Notes: generated by a model not told the origin, from the sequence alone. Positions 1 through 8,864 are shown, counted from the first letter of the stretch. The stretch: DNA of 64,000 bases from Mesorhizobium sp. Root102 (GCF_001425625.1 NZ_LMCP01000047.1:1-64000); one strand, 5' to 3'. A program made the numbers and translations.

Positions 1-49
1 AAGCCAGAACCTTGACCCTCAACACCGAACCGAAACATACATGAAAGGC

Positions 50-94
50 GGGTCACTTCTCGGTGGAAATGCCGGGTCAGTTCTCAGTGAAAAT
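50..94. repeat. IS21-like terminal repeats (element end)
   Basis: Two 21-nt direct copies (50-70 and 74-94) match at 18 of 21 positions and begin GGGTCA. Multiple short GGGTCA-type terminal repeats are typical of IS21-family ends. No istA or istB coding sequence is visible to the right, so any element would lie left of the window. The copies abut a gene fragment without an N-terminus, which fits insertional truncation. The family assignment is by resemblance only. Confidence 0.4.
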
Positions 95-199
95 CAACAG
101 CTTGCAGCAGGCAGCCTGCAGGACGCGATACATAGCTACGTTCGCCACAGCTATCGCTTCGCCATCGATGATCCAGGACTGGGCTTTGTGCGGCCTGCC

Positions 200-1646
200 T
201 CTTTGCAAGGGGACGACAAGCTTGCCAAGGCGCGCAAGCTGGCAGCCTTACGCGATTGGAGCGCGGCTGCAAGAATTTGGCGGACAATGAAGGCCTCTCT
301 CCAGCTGACGTCGATCTCTGGGCGCAGGTCGTCGAATGTGGCGGGCGGCCCCTGAACTGGCCCGCGCGGTGGCAGCTCATGTCGAGGCTGGCGACTTCGC
401 CCGCGCCGCCAGGTCCGCTATCACACTCGCAAAAATCCACGCCGAGCGTGGATCAGGTGCCGTCGCAGAGGGATGGCTGGAACGTGCCGCGTCGCTTCTT
501 TCCCAGTCAAAAGACGATAGCACGCAGGCCTATCTGCTGTGGATGAGGTCACGCCTGGCATCTTCCGGCGGCCGGCCTGAGGAAGCGCTGCGACTGGCGT
601 CAGCCGCTCACGCGATAGCCGAGAATTGCGACGATCCCGGCCTGCGGGCTCTGACTTTGACGTATAAGAGATTTTTCAATCTCGCCCTCGGCAAGATCGA
701 GGAGGGCAGCGAGCAGCAAAATCATGCGGCGGCGATCGCCTTGTCGAGCCAGGTTGACCCGATCACCGGCAGCCTTGTTTATTGCAATATCCTCGGAGCT
801 GCAGGACATATGCCGATTGGCCTCGTGCCCGCCAGTGGAGCGCTTTGAAAGTTGGTGCACCGTAGTTTTGCGCAGACCTCGGGTGCGTGTGACCTTCATC
901 GCGCTGAAGTGATCGCGGCGCAGCAGGTATTGCCGGAAGCCCTGACTTGCATAAACGAAGCGCTACCCAAGCTCTCCGCGGAGGAATCCTGGTCGCTCGG
1001 CGAAGGCTTCCGTGTCCGCGGCGATATCTTCGCCATGATCGGCGACCTTACATCGGCGCGGGCCGACTACGATCAGGCTTATGCGCTCGGCTGGGATGCG
1101 GAGCCCGGCAATGCTGTGCTTCTATTCGAAACCGGCGATCTGGACGGGGCGCTTGCCGCACTCGACCGGGCTCTGCAGGGGACGTCGTGGTTCCATCGGC
1201 AGCGACGTGGAAACCTGTTGGTGAACGCGGCTTGCATTGCAGCACGTGGCGGGCGCTCTGACCAGGCGTCAATCTATCTCAAAGAAATCGATGCCCAGCT
1301 AGAACGCTGGCGGCAACCCGCAACGCAGGCATTGATAGCCGAAACCAAGGCGGCACTTTGCAGGCCAGGCGATCCAAACGGAAATCGGCTTCTGTTATTG
1401 GCGCGACAGCTATGGACCAGTGCAGGCGTCGATTATCACGCGGCAAGGGTTCGGCTGCAGATCGCCAGTGCCCTGTTGCGTTCGGGTGACGTCAGCGGTG
1501 CGAAAGTGGAGATCACCGCGGCCGAGAGATCGGCCCGCCATCTCGGATCACGGCGCCTGGAAGAGGAAGCCGCAACGCTTCGCAATGGCTTTTCGCGCGA
1601 ATGCCAGTCGATTGTCGATGGCTCCGGGCAAGAACTCAATCTCTGA
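200..1646 (+). pseudogene. TPR-repeat protein remnant, several frameshifts
   Basis: Helical TPR-like sequence continues through several reading frames. One frame covers about 336-800 (motifs AARSAITLAKIHAERG, RPEEALRLASAAHAIA, GSLVYCNIL). A second frame continues with SCRTYADWPRA near 795-830, a third with ERFESWCT near 840, and a fourth from about 855 to the stop at 1646 (VLPEALTCINEALPKL, SGDVSGAKVEITAAERSA). The order and spacing match the C-terminal TPR part of LuxR- or cyclase-type regulators with a GLVYC segment. At least three indels and loss of the N-terminal part make it a pseudogene. An IS21-like end lies just upstream and may have caused the truncation. What the N-terminal domain was cannot be seen. 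Confidence 0.55.
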
Positions 1647-1838
1647 GCATGCCTGCCTTCTTTAACTGGACTGGCTGCCGATCAAGCATATCGGCGGCGG
1701 TGGCCAACGATCAGCCAGAGATCAGGTCCCGATAAGGACGATCAGCCCTCCCTGAAGGTAATTTTCCCAAGCCAAGCAGACACGCCTGGCAATAAGCAGC
1801 GCCGCGAAGGGCTGGTGCTAAATCGAAAGGGAAAGATC

Positions 1839-2135
1839 ATGAACCTGTTTGTTATCCGCCGCCCCAGCGCTTGGGCATCACTGCAGGAACTCGAAGCCGC
1901 CGGCGCCAAATCGGCAAAGGTCGCCAAGGAACAGATGTCGGGTACGGTCAGCTGGATCCGCAGCTATGTCGTGCACGAACCCGATGGCCGCATCGGCACC
2001 TTCTGCATCTACGAGGCCAAAGACGGCGAGGCCATCCGCGATCACGCCAAGCGCGTTGGCATGCCCGGCGAGGAATTCTACCCGGTCGCCGACACGGTCA
2101 TCATTCGCAATGATCCGATGACAGCGGCCGCCTGA
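1839..2135 (+). CDS. DUF4242-type small protein (SCO4226-like)
   Basis: This 98-aa soluble protein begins MNLFVIRRPSAW. It has the compact ferredoxin-like pattern of the DUF4242 family, with an alternating strand-helix layout and the segment SYVVHEPDGRIGTFCIYEA. SCO4226 of this family is described as nickel-binding, but no function is established for this branch. The start at 1839 is chosen over an in-frame ATG at 1815 because AAGGGAAAG lies just upstream. The gene stands alone between a pseudogene and a DUF1127 gene. Confidence 0.6.
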   Translation: MNLFVIRRPSAWASLQELEAAGAKSAKVAKEQMSGTVSWIRSYVVHEPDGRIGTFCIYEAKDGEAIRDHAKRVGMPGEEFYPVADTVIIRNDPMTAAA

Positions 2136-2264
2136 GACCGCCAGTCGCTGCCTCGCGTGATCAAAGCGGGGCAGCGTCATCCAATCAGCAACCAATGAAC
2201 AGACGGCGCTTGGAACGGCATGTCGCATTCCGGTGCCGCGATTCCTCACGAATGGAGAAAACCA

Positions 2265-2423
2265 ATGTTTCACCACCTGAAGCGCGTGTCGATCGGGCTG
2301 AGAGCACGCAGGGCCGAGAAAGCTTTGCACCAACTGCCTGACCACATCCTGAAGGACATCGGCATTCGCCGCGGTGCGATCGCATATGCTGTTCGGGAAC
2401 ACTTCAAGGACCGTCTCGTCTGA
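2265..2423 (+). CDS. DUF1127 small protein
   Basis: This 52-aa basic protein carries the arginine-rich DUF1127 signature ALHQLPDHILKDIGIRRGAI near its C-terminus. Small DUF1127 proteins are abundant in Rhizobiales. In related bacteria some affect phosphate or carbon metabolism and RNA turnover, but the role of this one is unknown. The start at 2265 follows a GGAG box at 2254-2257. An upstream in-frame ATG at 2220 lacks a good ribosome site. Confidence 0.7.
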   Translation: MFHHLKRVSIGLRARRAEKALHQLPDHILKDIGIRRGAIAYAVREHFKDRLV

Positions 2424-2451
2424 GTGCCCAGACCAATTGGAAACCAGGGAA

Positions 2452-2673
2452 ATGGAACTTCTGATAAACGTGGCGAACGTCATGTATGTGATCGCCTACT
2501 TCACGCTGGACATCTTGCGGCTGAGGATTCTCACCACAGCGGCTGCAATCTGCCTTGCCGTGTATTTCTATAGCCAGCCCGCGCCACTCATGAACGTCGT
2601 CGGCTGGAACGTTTTCTTTGTGATTCTGAATCTGATCCAGATCGGCCGCATTGTGAAGTCCCGCCGTAGCTGA
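2452..2673 (+). CDS. Small membrane protein, Popeye-like transmembrane domain
   Basis: This 73-aa protein has about three hydrophobic segments: VANVMYVIAYFTLDILRLRI, LTTAAAICLAVYFYSQP and WNVFFVILNLIQIGRI. The pattern DILRLRILT...YFYSQPAPL...WNVFFVILNLIQI resembles the membrane part of bacterial Popeye-like (POPDC) proteins, which usually continue into a cyclic-nucleotide-binding domain. Here the protein stops after the membrane part, so either this is a short family member or the cytosolic domain has been lost. The start at 2452 follows AGGGA. It lies 28 nt after the DUF1127 gene and may be co-transcribed with it. Confidence 0.5.
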   Translation: MELLINVANVMYVIAYFTLDILRLRILTTAAAICLAVYFYSQPAPLMNVVGWNVFFVILNLIQIGRIVKSRRS

Positions 2674-3004
2674 ATGTCGGTTCGCATGCAGCTTCAGCCT
2701 GCGCTAAGCGCTACAGGCGGGCTGCCACCAGACCATAAAAAAGCAACGTGATCATCTCTACCGGTACCGCGCTACTCTATGCCGGCATCGGCTTGAGTTG
2801 CGGATGCTGTCAAGTAGATGTCAGCCTTAGAGAAGGGCAAGATAATACACGGGGCCGACATCAGGCGCATTGCGGTCCGGCACCTTTTTGGGTCAAAAGG
2901 GGGCCGACTACCGACCGTCCGCTGCTGGGCTGCCCAAGATGAAAGCGGACACACGACATCGGATGCCATGGTTTGGATTAGACCCGACTCCTGCATAGGC
3001 ACAG
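2674..3004. other. Intergenic region, no recognisable gene
   Basis: This gap of about 330 bases separates a small membrane protein gene from the end of a minus-strand AraC pseudogene. Short open frames on both strands show no family resemblance, hydrophobic pattern or ribosome site. I see no clear terminator. Confidence 0.4.
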
Positions 3005-3881
3005 TTACGCCTCGCCTCGAAGACGTACTACATCCTTGGATGGGGGCAGCCCGAACTGCCGCGCGTATTCCCGGCTGAACTGGTTGGGGCTTTCGTAGCC
3101 GACACAGAAGGCCACAGATGTCGCGCTTCCCTCTCCTGCCATCAGAAGCGTGCGGGCATGAAGCAGGCGGACCTGCTTTTGGTATTGGATGGGGCTGAGC
3201 GCCGTGACCGCCTTGAAATGGCGGTGGAATGCCGAGACGCTCAGGGCCGCCATCTCGGCGAGCGCCTCGACCCTCAGGGGCTTTGCGAAATTCTGCCGGA
3301 TCCATTGGATCGCGACGCCGATCCGTGAGAGCGCCGCGTCGGGCGCCGCGATGTCCCGTAGCATCCAGCCCAAGGGTCCCTGCAGCACACGACAGGATCT
3401 CCCGTTCGTAGGCAGGCGCGAGCACGGCGACCTCGTCCGGCCGGTTCATAAGCCGGAGCATCCGCACCCAGGCGTCGAGAAATTCCTCGCTAACGGGCGC
3501 AACCGAGAAGCCCGACCCGAAGAGCTTGCTGCACACTTGCACGGGCAGGTCGCTGATCAGCGCCGCGACAGTCGCAGGGTGGAGCGTTAGACTGACCGCG
3601 AGATACGGCTCCCCCGTGGCCGCCGGATGCACCGACCCCACGGCCGGTAGATCGACCGACATGACGAAATAAGTGGCGGGGTCGTAGGCGAAGGTCCGTT
3701 CGCCGACCGTCATTGTCTTCGAGCCGGTCAGGATCAGGTTGATCATCGGCTCATAGACGGCCGAAAGCCGGTGCTCGGGTATTTCACCCTGGACCATGGC
3801 GACGCGGGGAATTCCTGTTTCCGTCCGGCGATTTTCGGCCGACGAGGCCAGGCTGCGCAGTTCCTGAAGTTGCTCTTCCAT
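3005..3881 (-). pseudogene. AraC-family regulator, frameshifted
   Basis: The N-terminal half (from 3881, MEEQLQELRSLASSAENRR) is an AraC-type cupin arm of the AraC_N class (IPEHRLSAVYEPMINLILTG). The C-terminal half is an intact AraC HTH pair (VEALAEMAALSVSAFHRHFK ... VAFCVGYESPNQFSREYARQ) in another frame. The frames switch near 3390-3396. There EREIL is expected to run into YRVLQGPLGW but is read as EREILSCAAG, consistent with loss of 2 nt. Joined, the product would be of normal length, about 290 aa. The gene is divergent from the SDR cluster at 4016, the usual place for its regulator. This could be a real mutation or a consensus error. Confidence 0.75.
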
Positions 3882-4015
3882 GGGGTCGACCGTGACAGAC
3901 CGGGAATGGCTTCGCAAGCGCGAAGCAGAAATAGGCAAGCTTCAGGGAGAAATGGGTGAGCGCGGGAGACGGAGCAGGCTTAGCTTCAGGTTACCGAATA
4001 TAGAAGGAAAGACCC

Positions 4016-4759
4016 ATGAAGATCGTCATCGTCACCGGAAGCAGCCGGGGCCTAGGAGCGAGCACCGCCGTCGAATGCGCCCGCAACGGCATGGGCGTGG
4101 TCGTAACCTACAACAGCAATCCCGAAAAAGCAGAGGAGGTCGTGAAGACGATCGTGCAGAGCAGCGGCAGGGCCGTGGCCCTGAAGCTCGACGTCGGAAA
4201 CGTCAGTTCCTTCCCGGCATTTCGTGACGCCGTCGCCGCCCAACTGCAATCCGTCTGGGGCCGTGGCGATTTCGACTATCTCGTCAACAACGCCGGATAC
4301 GGCCTCTTCAGTCCGATCGCCAAAGTGACGGAAGAACAGTTCGACGGGCTGTTCAACGTCCATCTCAAGGGACCTTTCTTCCTGACCCAGATCCTCCTGC
4401 CGATGATGGCGGACGGCGGCCAGGTCATCAACATCACCAGCGCCACCTCGCGCGTGGCGACGGCCGGCGTCGCACCCTATGCCTCGTTCAAGGGTGGGCT
4501 CGAAGTCCTGACCCGCTACATGGCCAAGGAGTTCGGCGAGCGGGGGATCAGGGCGAACTCGATCGCACCCGGTGCAATCCGCACCGAACTGGGTGGCGGC
4601 CTGAACGACGAGTTCGAGGCGATGCTCGCGGGCCAGACCGCGCTCGGCCGCGTCGGCGAACCCGAAGAGATCGGTGGCGTCGTCGCCAGCCTTTTGTCCG
4701 GTCAGAACCGCTGGATCAATGCCCAGAACATCGAGGTCGCGGGCGGCTACGTCATCTGA
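4016..4759 (+). CDS. SDR-family oxidoreductase
   Basis: This 247-aa classical short-chain dehydrogenase/reductase has the N-terminal nucleotide motif TGSSRGLG (residues 7-14), NNAG in the middle, the active-site serine in NITSATS and the catalytic pair YASFK. Full length is normal for the family. The AGAAGGAAAG ribosome site just upstream supports the start. It is the first gene of a same-strand cluster with VOC, saccharopine-dehydrogenase-like and two NTF2-like genes, and it faces an AraC gene. The cluster suggests redox conversion of a small organic compound. The substrate cannot be read from sequence. Confidence 0.85.
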   Translation: MKIVIVTGSSRGLGASTAVECARNGMGVVVTYNSNPEKAEEVVKTIVQSSGRAVALKLDVGNVSSFPAFRDAVAAQLQSVWGRGDFDYLVNNAGYGLFSPIAKVTEEQFDGLFNVHLKGPFFLTQILLPMMADGGQVINITSATSRVATAGVAPYASFKGGLEVLTRYMAKEFGERGIRANSIAPGAIRTELGGGLNDEFEAMLAGQTALGRVGEPEEIGGVVASLLSGQNRWINAQNIEVAGGYVI

Positions 4760-4774
4760 CCAAAGGAGAGCAGC

Positions 4775-5168
4775 ATGCTCGACCACGTTTTTATCTCCGT
4801 CAGCGACGTCGCCCGTTCGATCGCCTTCTACGAGGCAGCGCTTGCACCGCGCGGCATTACTCACGTGATTAATTACGACGGAAAGGATGGTCCACGCGGC
4901 CATCCGGACCTGAAGGGTTTTGGCGCGAACGGAAGGGTCTTCTTCTGGCTCCGCGATGGCGTCGTCGAAGGCCGTGCGGCTCATGTCGGCTTCGTCGCCA
5001 ACGGCACAACTCAGGTCGATGCCGCCTTCGCTGCCGCCATGGCCGCAGGCGCTTCCGAGGTCCATCCGCCCGGAGCGCAGCTCCACTACGACCCACGCTA
5101 CTACGCCGCGCAGGTTCTCGACCGACGGCTATAGCCTCGAATTCGTCTACAAGGAATGGCAGCACTGA
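4775..5168 (+). pseudogene. VOC-family (glyoxalase-like) protein, frameshifted near the C-terminus
   Basis: The start MLDHVFISVSDVARSIAFYE is a classic VOC/glyoxalase N-terminus, 15 nt after the SDR gene with AAAGGAG upstream. The in-frame product reaches RYYAAQVLDRRL and stops at 5134. The expected family ending DGYSLEFVYKEWQH is present in another frame up to a stop at 5168. The junction near 5121-5124 fits loss of 2 nt. The truncated product would lack the last beta strand and the C-terminal metal-ligand region. Its neighbours in the cluster are intact, so this may be a recent mutation or a sequencing error. Confidence 0.7.
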
Positions 5169-5169
5169 C

Positions 5170-6153
5170 ATGACAAAACTGATGATCTATGGCGCGACCG
5201 GCTACACCGGCCGGATGGCGGCAGAGCATGCAACGGCGGCAGGTACGCCACTCGTGCTCGCCGGCCGCAGCGAAGCGGCCCTGTCGAAGTTCTCCGCTGA
5301 TCTCGGCGTGGAATACCGCGTCTTCGGTCTCGAAGACGCGGCGACGATCGGCAGCGGCTTCGCCGGCATTTCGGTCCTCCTGAACTGCGCCGGGCCGTTC
5401 ATGAGCACCGCCGACGCCCTGATGAAGACGTCGATCCGCAACGGCATCCACTATCTCGACACCGCGGCCGAACTCGACAGCTACCGGTTGGCGGAAGGAC
5501 TCGACGACGAGGCGAAAGCCGCGGGCGTCATGCTCATGCCGGGCGGCGGTGGCAGCGTTGCTATGCTCGGCAGTCTCGCCGGACATGGCGCTGCGCGCGT
5601 CGCGAATCCTCGCAAGATCAGGATCGCGCTGTATGTCGCAGGCGGACTTTCCCGAGGATCGGCGATCAGCGCCATGGAGAACGTCACCGTCGAGACCCTG
5701 GCGCGCGTGGATGGCGAGCTGGTCACCGTAGCTGCCGACGGTATCCGGAAGTTCGACTTCGGCAAGGGGGCGGTCGACTGCTTCCCGGTGACGCTGCCCG
5801 ATCTCATCACGATCTGGCGGTCGACGGGCGTTCCCGACGTCGAGACCTTCGTGCATTTGACCGGCGACGGACTCCCGCAGGGCGATCTCTCGCTGCTCCC
5901 GGACGGCCCGAGCGAAGACGAGCGTCTGGCGAACCGCTACCAGGCGGCCGTCGAAGTCACCGACGCGGATGGACACGTCGCCCATTCGCGTCTCGACACG
6001 GTCAACGGCTATACCTTCACCGCGATGGCTGCGGCCGAAGCTGGCCGCCGTGTGCTTGCAGGCGAAGTCCGCTTCGGCTTCCAAGCGCCCGCCGATCTGT
6101 TCGGAAGCGGCTTCGCCCAGACCATCGCCGACACCACGATCGTCGACATCTGA
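5170..6153 (+). CDS. Saccharopine dehydrogenase-like NAD(P)-binding protein
   Basis: This 327-aa protein begins MTKLMIYGATGYTGRMAAEH, a Rossmann-fold GxxGxxG motif of the saccharopine dehydrogenase-like / trans-enoyl reductase superfamily. ISVLLNCAGPF follows in the first domain and YLDTAAELDSY at the domain boundary, as in that family. It is shorter than true lysine-pathway saccharopine reductases, so a dehydrogenase of another substrate is more likely. The start codon lies 1 nt after the restored VOC stop, which implies translational coupling, and AAGGA lies inside the VOC end. Confidence 0.75.
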   Translation: MTKLMIYGATGYTGRMAAEHATAAGTPLVLAGRSEAALSKFSADLGVEYRVFGLEDAATIGSGFAGISVLLNCAGPFMSTADALMKTSIRNGIHYLDTAAELDSYRLAEGLDDEAKAAGVMLMPGGGGSVAMLGSLAGHGAARVANPRKIRIALYVAGGLSRGSAISAMENVTVETLARVDGELVTVAADGIRKFDFGKGAVDCFPVTLPDLITIWRSTGVPDVETFVHLTGDGLPQGDLSLLPDGPSEDERLANRYQAAVEVTDADGHVAHSRLDTVNGYTFTAMAAAEAGRRVLAGEVRFGFQAPADLFGSGFAQTIADTTIVDI

Positions 6154-6163
6154 GGAATGCACG

Positions 6164-6490
6164 ATGCAGAAGCTAGTCGAATCCTTCATCGCGACCGCAA
6201 ACGCCTTCGACGTCGAGGGCGCGCTGTCCCTGTTCGCCGCCGACGCCGTCATCGATGACGTTTCGGTCGGCGACACCTTCGTCGGGCGCGATGGCGTCCG
6301 CAAATACCTCGAGCGCTTCTTCGTCGGCTACAGCACCAAAAGCAGGCTGTTGTCATTAGAGGAGCTGGACGACCTCCATTCGAACGTCCGGCTCGATTTC
6401 ACAGGCGATTTCGGGCACGAGGTCGGCATCCTGAAGATTGCAATCAATTCGGACGGTCTGATCGAGCGCATTGACGCCGACTTGGAATAG
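6164..6490 (+). CDS. NTF2-like / SnoaL-type protein (short)
   Basis: This 108-aa protein has the cone-shaped NTF2-like pattern: an N-terminal helix (LVESFIATANAFDVEGALSL), then FAADAVIDDVSVGDTFVGRD, then strands. Proteins of this family are small isomerases, cyclases or ligand-binding domains. The start at 6164 is chosen because GAGGA at 6152-6156 precedes it, and a longer frame from 5969 only overlaps the previous gene. It lies 10 nt after the saccharopine-dehydrogenase-like gene. Confidence 0.7.
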   Translation: MQKLVESFIATANAFDVEGALSLFAADAVIDDVSVGDTFVGRDGVRKYLERFFVGYSTKSRLLSLEELDDLHSNVRLDFTGDFGHEVGILKIAINSDGLIERIDADLE

Positions 6491-6597
6491 CGGCTCCACC
6501 AGCAGTCCTATCGAACCAATATCACCGGCGCCGTGGGCGCCGATGCCGGGGACGGTTTGCATTCCGCGAGCCTCCGGCACGACAAGGAGCACGTTTT

Positions 6598-7068
6598 ATG
6601 ACCACCTCGCCATCTCTCACACAGGACGCCGCAGACAGGCTCGCGGTCGTCGAGGCCCTCTATCGCTTCGCCGCGGGCATCGACCTTCGCGACATGGAGC
6701 TTCTGGCTTCTTCGCTTGCGGAGAACGCGGTCTCCGACTTTCGGCCGGCTGCTGCCAAAGCCAGGTTCGAGTATCCGGTGATTGAAGGCCGGGATGTCAT
6801 CGTCTCTGCCCTGACGACGTCGCTCAGCACGCTGGACACCACCCATTCCGTCAGCAATCCGCGCGTCGCCATCGATGGCGACACGGCACGCATGGACGTG
6901 CTCGTGGAAGCCCAGCACGTTCCCCGCAGCGATCCCTCGCGTCACTACCTCATGAAGAACCGCTACGACGTCGAGCTGGCGAGAACCGGCGACGTCTGGG
7001 TCATCACCCGCAACACGGTCGACAATGTCTGGCGGACGGGCGATCTGACTGTTCTCTCCGAGATCTAA
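6598..7068 (+). CDS. SnoaL-like (NTF2-fold) protein
   Basis: This 156-aa protein has the SnoaL_4-type N-terminus RLAVVEALYRFAAGIDLRDM, a middle HSVSNPRVAIDGDTARM and an end WVITRNTVDNVWRTGD. The His in the HSVSN motif and the early Asp are conserved positions in this branch, which includes dehydratase- and isomerase-like proteins. AAGGAG precedes the start with good spacing. It is the last gene of the cluster starting at 4016. Two different NTF2-fold proteins in one cluster suggest consecutive steps on one substrate. Confidence 0.75.
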   Translation: MTTSPSLTQDAADRLAVVEALYRFAAGIDLRDMELLASSLAENAVSDFRPAAAKARFEYPVIEGRDVIVSALTTSLSTLDTTHSVSNPRVAIDGDTARMDVLVEAQHVPRSDPSRHYLMKNRYDVELARTGDVWVITRNTVDNVWRTGDLTVLSEI

Positions 7069-7345
7069 ACCTCCAATGAGGGCGACGGGAATGGAATGGC
7101 GGCAGGTTCTGTTTCCGCCGCCATTCTCCCGCGGATGACCGCTGTTGACGCGAACATGCCGCCTCCTCAGTCCGCTTCCATGTCCGCTTTAGGGACGCCG
7201 CTAGCGTAGACCCTATGACCGAGATTAGGCGCATTGCTGATAGGCGTATTGCTGACCGGCAGATTTGGGCCGGAGAACGAGCCCGCTGCGCGGGAGGGGC
7301 GCCTGCGGTTGAGGTAGAGATCAAGAACCGGTCGTCGCGCTCGCG

Positions 7346-7458
7346 TTGAGCGTCGTTCGGCTCGAGCAGAGCATGGCGGTGCGGCGTTTCTCACGGGAGA
7401 CACAGCGCAACTATCTCCGCGATATCGAACGCCTGGCGACATTCCTCGGGCGTTCACC
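7346..7458 (+). pseudogene. Integrase N-terminal fragment (tyrosine recombinase)
   Basis: The segment MAVRRFSRETQRNYLRDIER followed by LATFLGRSP is the N-terminal SAM-like DNA-binding domain of a phage-type integrase. Similar domains occur in the tyrosine recombinases found with IS91-like elements. The match stops at about 7458, where a different integrase begins in another frame. The catalytic domain of this first integrase is absent. Confidence 0.6.
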
Positions 7459-7998
7459 CGTCACTTCGACGGGTTCGATATCGTCCAGGCCAAGAACAAG
7501 GGACGAACCGGCGGCAAACGGCTTTTCGTGCCGATCACGCCGATGCTGTCCGAGATCCTGGATGCGGCCGACAGGCGCGGCGAGACCGTCTTGGTCAACG
7601 CCTATGGGGAGCCCTTCTCCGCAAAGTCCTTGACTGGAATGATGGCGCATTGGTGCAAGCTTGCCGGTCTTCCGAAGGGCCTGACCCTGCATGGCTTGAG
7701 GAAGTCGCCCGGTGTTTATCTGGCGGAGGCCGAGGCCTCCACCAGGCAGATGATGGACGTCCTCGGTCACGACGACATCGATCATGCGGAGCTCTATTCG
7801 CGGGAGGCATCGCAGGTACGGCTGGCGGTCCAGGGGATGGATCGAGTCGTGCGGCTGGTCACGCGCAAGCCGATGCTTGGCGAACCTGTTGGCGAACCTT
7901 GTGGCGAACCGCCTTCTAAAGCATTGATAAATAACGATAATGGTGGGCCCGGAGGGACTCGAACCCCCAACCAAGCGGTTATGAGCCGCCGGCTCTAA
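7459..7998 (+). pseudogene. Integrase catalytic-domain fragment running into a tRNA gene
   Basis: From RHFDGFDIVQ this frame encodes the C-terminal part of a phage-type tyrosine integrase. LTLHGLRKS (the HxxR box) is followed by MMDVLGHDDI and AELYSREA, which holds the nucleophile Tyr. The first catalytic Arg and the N-terminal domains are missing, so the product is not functional. The reading frame does not stop at the element end but continues into the antisense strand of the tRNA at 7941, ending at 7998. The last 19 codons are therefore tRNA sequence, as expected for an integrase adjacent to its attachment site. Confidence 0.7.
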
Positions 7999-8016
7999 CC
8001 ATTGAGCTACAGGCCC
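7941..8016 (-). tRNA. tRNA with CAU anticodon, probably tRNA-Ile2
   Basis: A complete 76-nt cloverleaf including encoded CCA can be folded by hand. The acceptor stem GGGCCTG/CGGGCCC is followed by D-arm GCTC...GAGC, anticodon arm GGCGG-CTCATAA-CCGCT and T-arm GGGGG-TTCGAGT-CCCTC. The anticodon CAT could be Met or lysidine-modified Ile. The body closely resembles the E. coli ileX minor tRNA-Ile, including GGTTAGAGC in the D-arm and CTCATAA in the loop, so Ile is preferred. An integrase fragment abuts its 3' end, making it the probable integration target. Confidence 0.9.
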
Positions 8017-8150
8017 CACGCGGGCTGGATTAATGTTTTTCCCGTCGCGGCACAAGGCTTTCCCGCCGGGCTTCCGCAGATCGCCCAAATCAACCCATAA
8101 TCGCGCTCTACGCGACCTCTGCGACTTGATCGCAGACCAAGGAGATTTTC

Positions 8151-8864
8151 ATGACGAGAAACCTTTTGCCCATCGCGCTCGCCGCTGCAATCGCTTTTCC
8201 GACGATGGCTGGAGCCACCGATTTGCCGACGCCGCCCCGCATCATCGTGTCAGGCGAAGGCGAAGCAACCGTGGCGCCTGATCTGGCGGTCCTGACGCTG
8301 AGCGTCATGCGCGAGGCCAAGACCGCGCGCGCCGCGCTCGACGCCAACAATGACGCCATGGCCGCCGTGATCGCGGCGATGAAGTCGGCTGGCATCAAGG
8401 ACCGCGACCTGCAGACCGCCGGTATCCAGATCAACCCGCGCTACAACTACACCAACAAGCCGGACGGCAGCCAGGAAGCCGAACTCGTCGCCTATCAGGT
8501 GACCAACACGCTTTCGGTGCGGGTGCGCGACGTCGACAAGACCGGCGAGATCCTTGACAAGGCGGTGTCGCTCGGCGTCAACCAGGGCGGCGGCATCGCC
8601 TTCACCAATGATAACCCGGCGGCCACGGTCACGGAGGCGCGCAAGAAGGCGGTCGCCAACGCCATGGCCAAGGCCAAGACGCTGGCCGAGGCCGCAGGTG
8701 TCAGCCTCGGCCGGGTACTCGAGATCACTGATCAGAACATGGCGCCGACGCCAATGCCGATCAACGCCAAGGCCTTCGACGCCGCGGCGGGTGCCGCGGC
8801 TCCGGTGCAGGCCGGCGAGAATTCCTACAATTTGCAGGTCACCGTCACCTTCGAACTGAAGTAA
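8151..8864 (+). CDS. SIMPL-domain (DUF541) periplasmic protein
   Basis: This 237-aa protein has an N-terminal signal peptide (LLPIALAAAIAFPTMAGA). A SIMPL/DUF541 domain follows: PRIIVSGEGEATVAPDLAVL at the start, Y(Q)VTNTLSVRVRDVDKTGEI in the middle and ARKKAVANAMAKAKTLAEAAG near the end. DUF541 proteins form periplasmic oligomers linked in some bacteria to oxidative or envelope stress. AAGGAG precedes the start. It is the first core-type gene on the far side of the tRNA and is followed by two hairpins. Confidence 0.85.
   Translation: MTRNLLPIALAAAIAFPTMAGATDLPTPPRIIVSGEGEATVAPDLAVLTLSVMREAKTARAALDANNDAMAAVIAAMKSAGIKDRDLQTAGIQINPRYNYTNKPDGSQEAELVAYQVTNTLSVRVRDVDKTGEILDKAVSLGVNQGGGIAFTNDNPAATVTEARKKAVANAMAKAKTLAEAAGVSLGRVLEITDQNMAPTPMPINAKAFDAAAGAAAPVQAGENSYNLQVTVTFELK

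Noticed and set aside
2818..3078. Short plus-strand open frame as a gene
   Set aside because: It has no ribosome site and no pattern, and it overlaps the end of the AraC gene.
7941..7998. C-terminal extension of the integrase protein
   Set aside because: These codons are the antisense of the tRNA and reflect the attachment site, not a protein domain.
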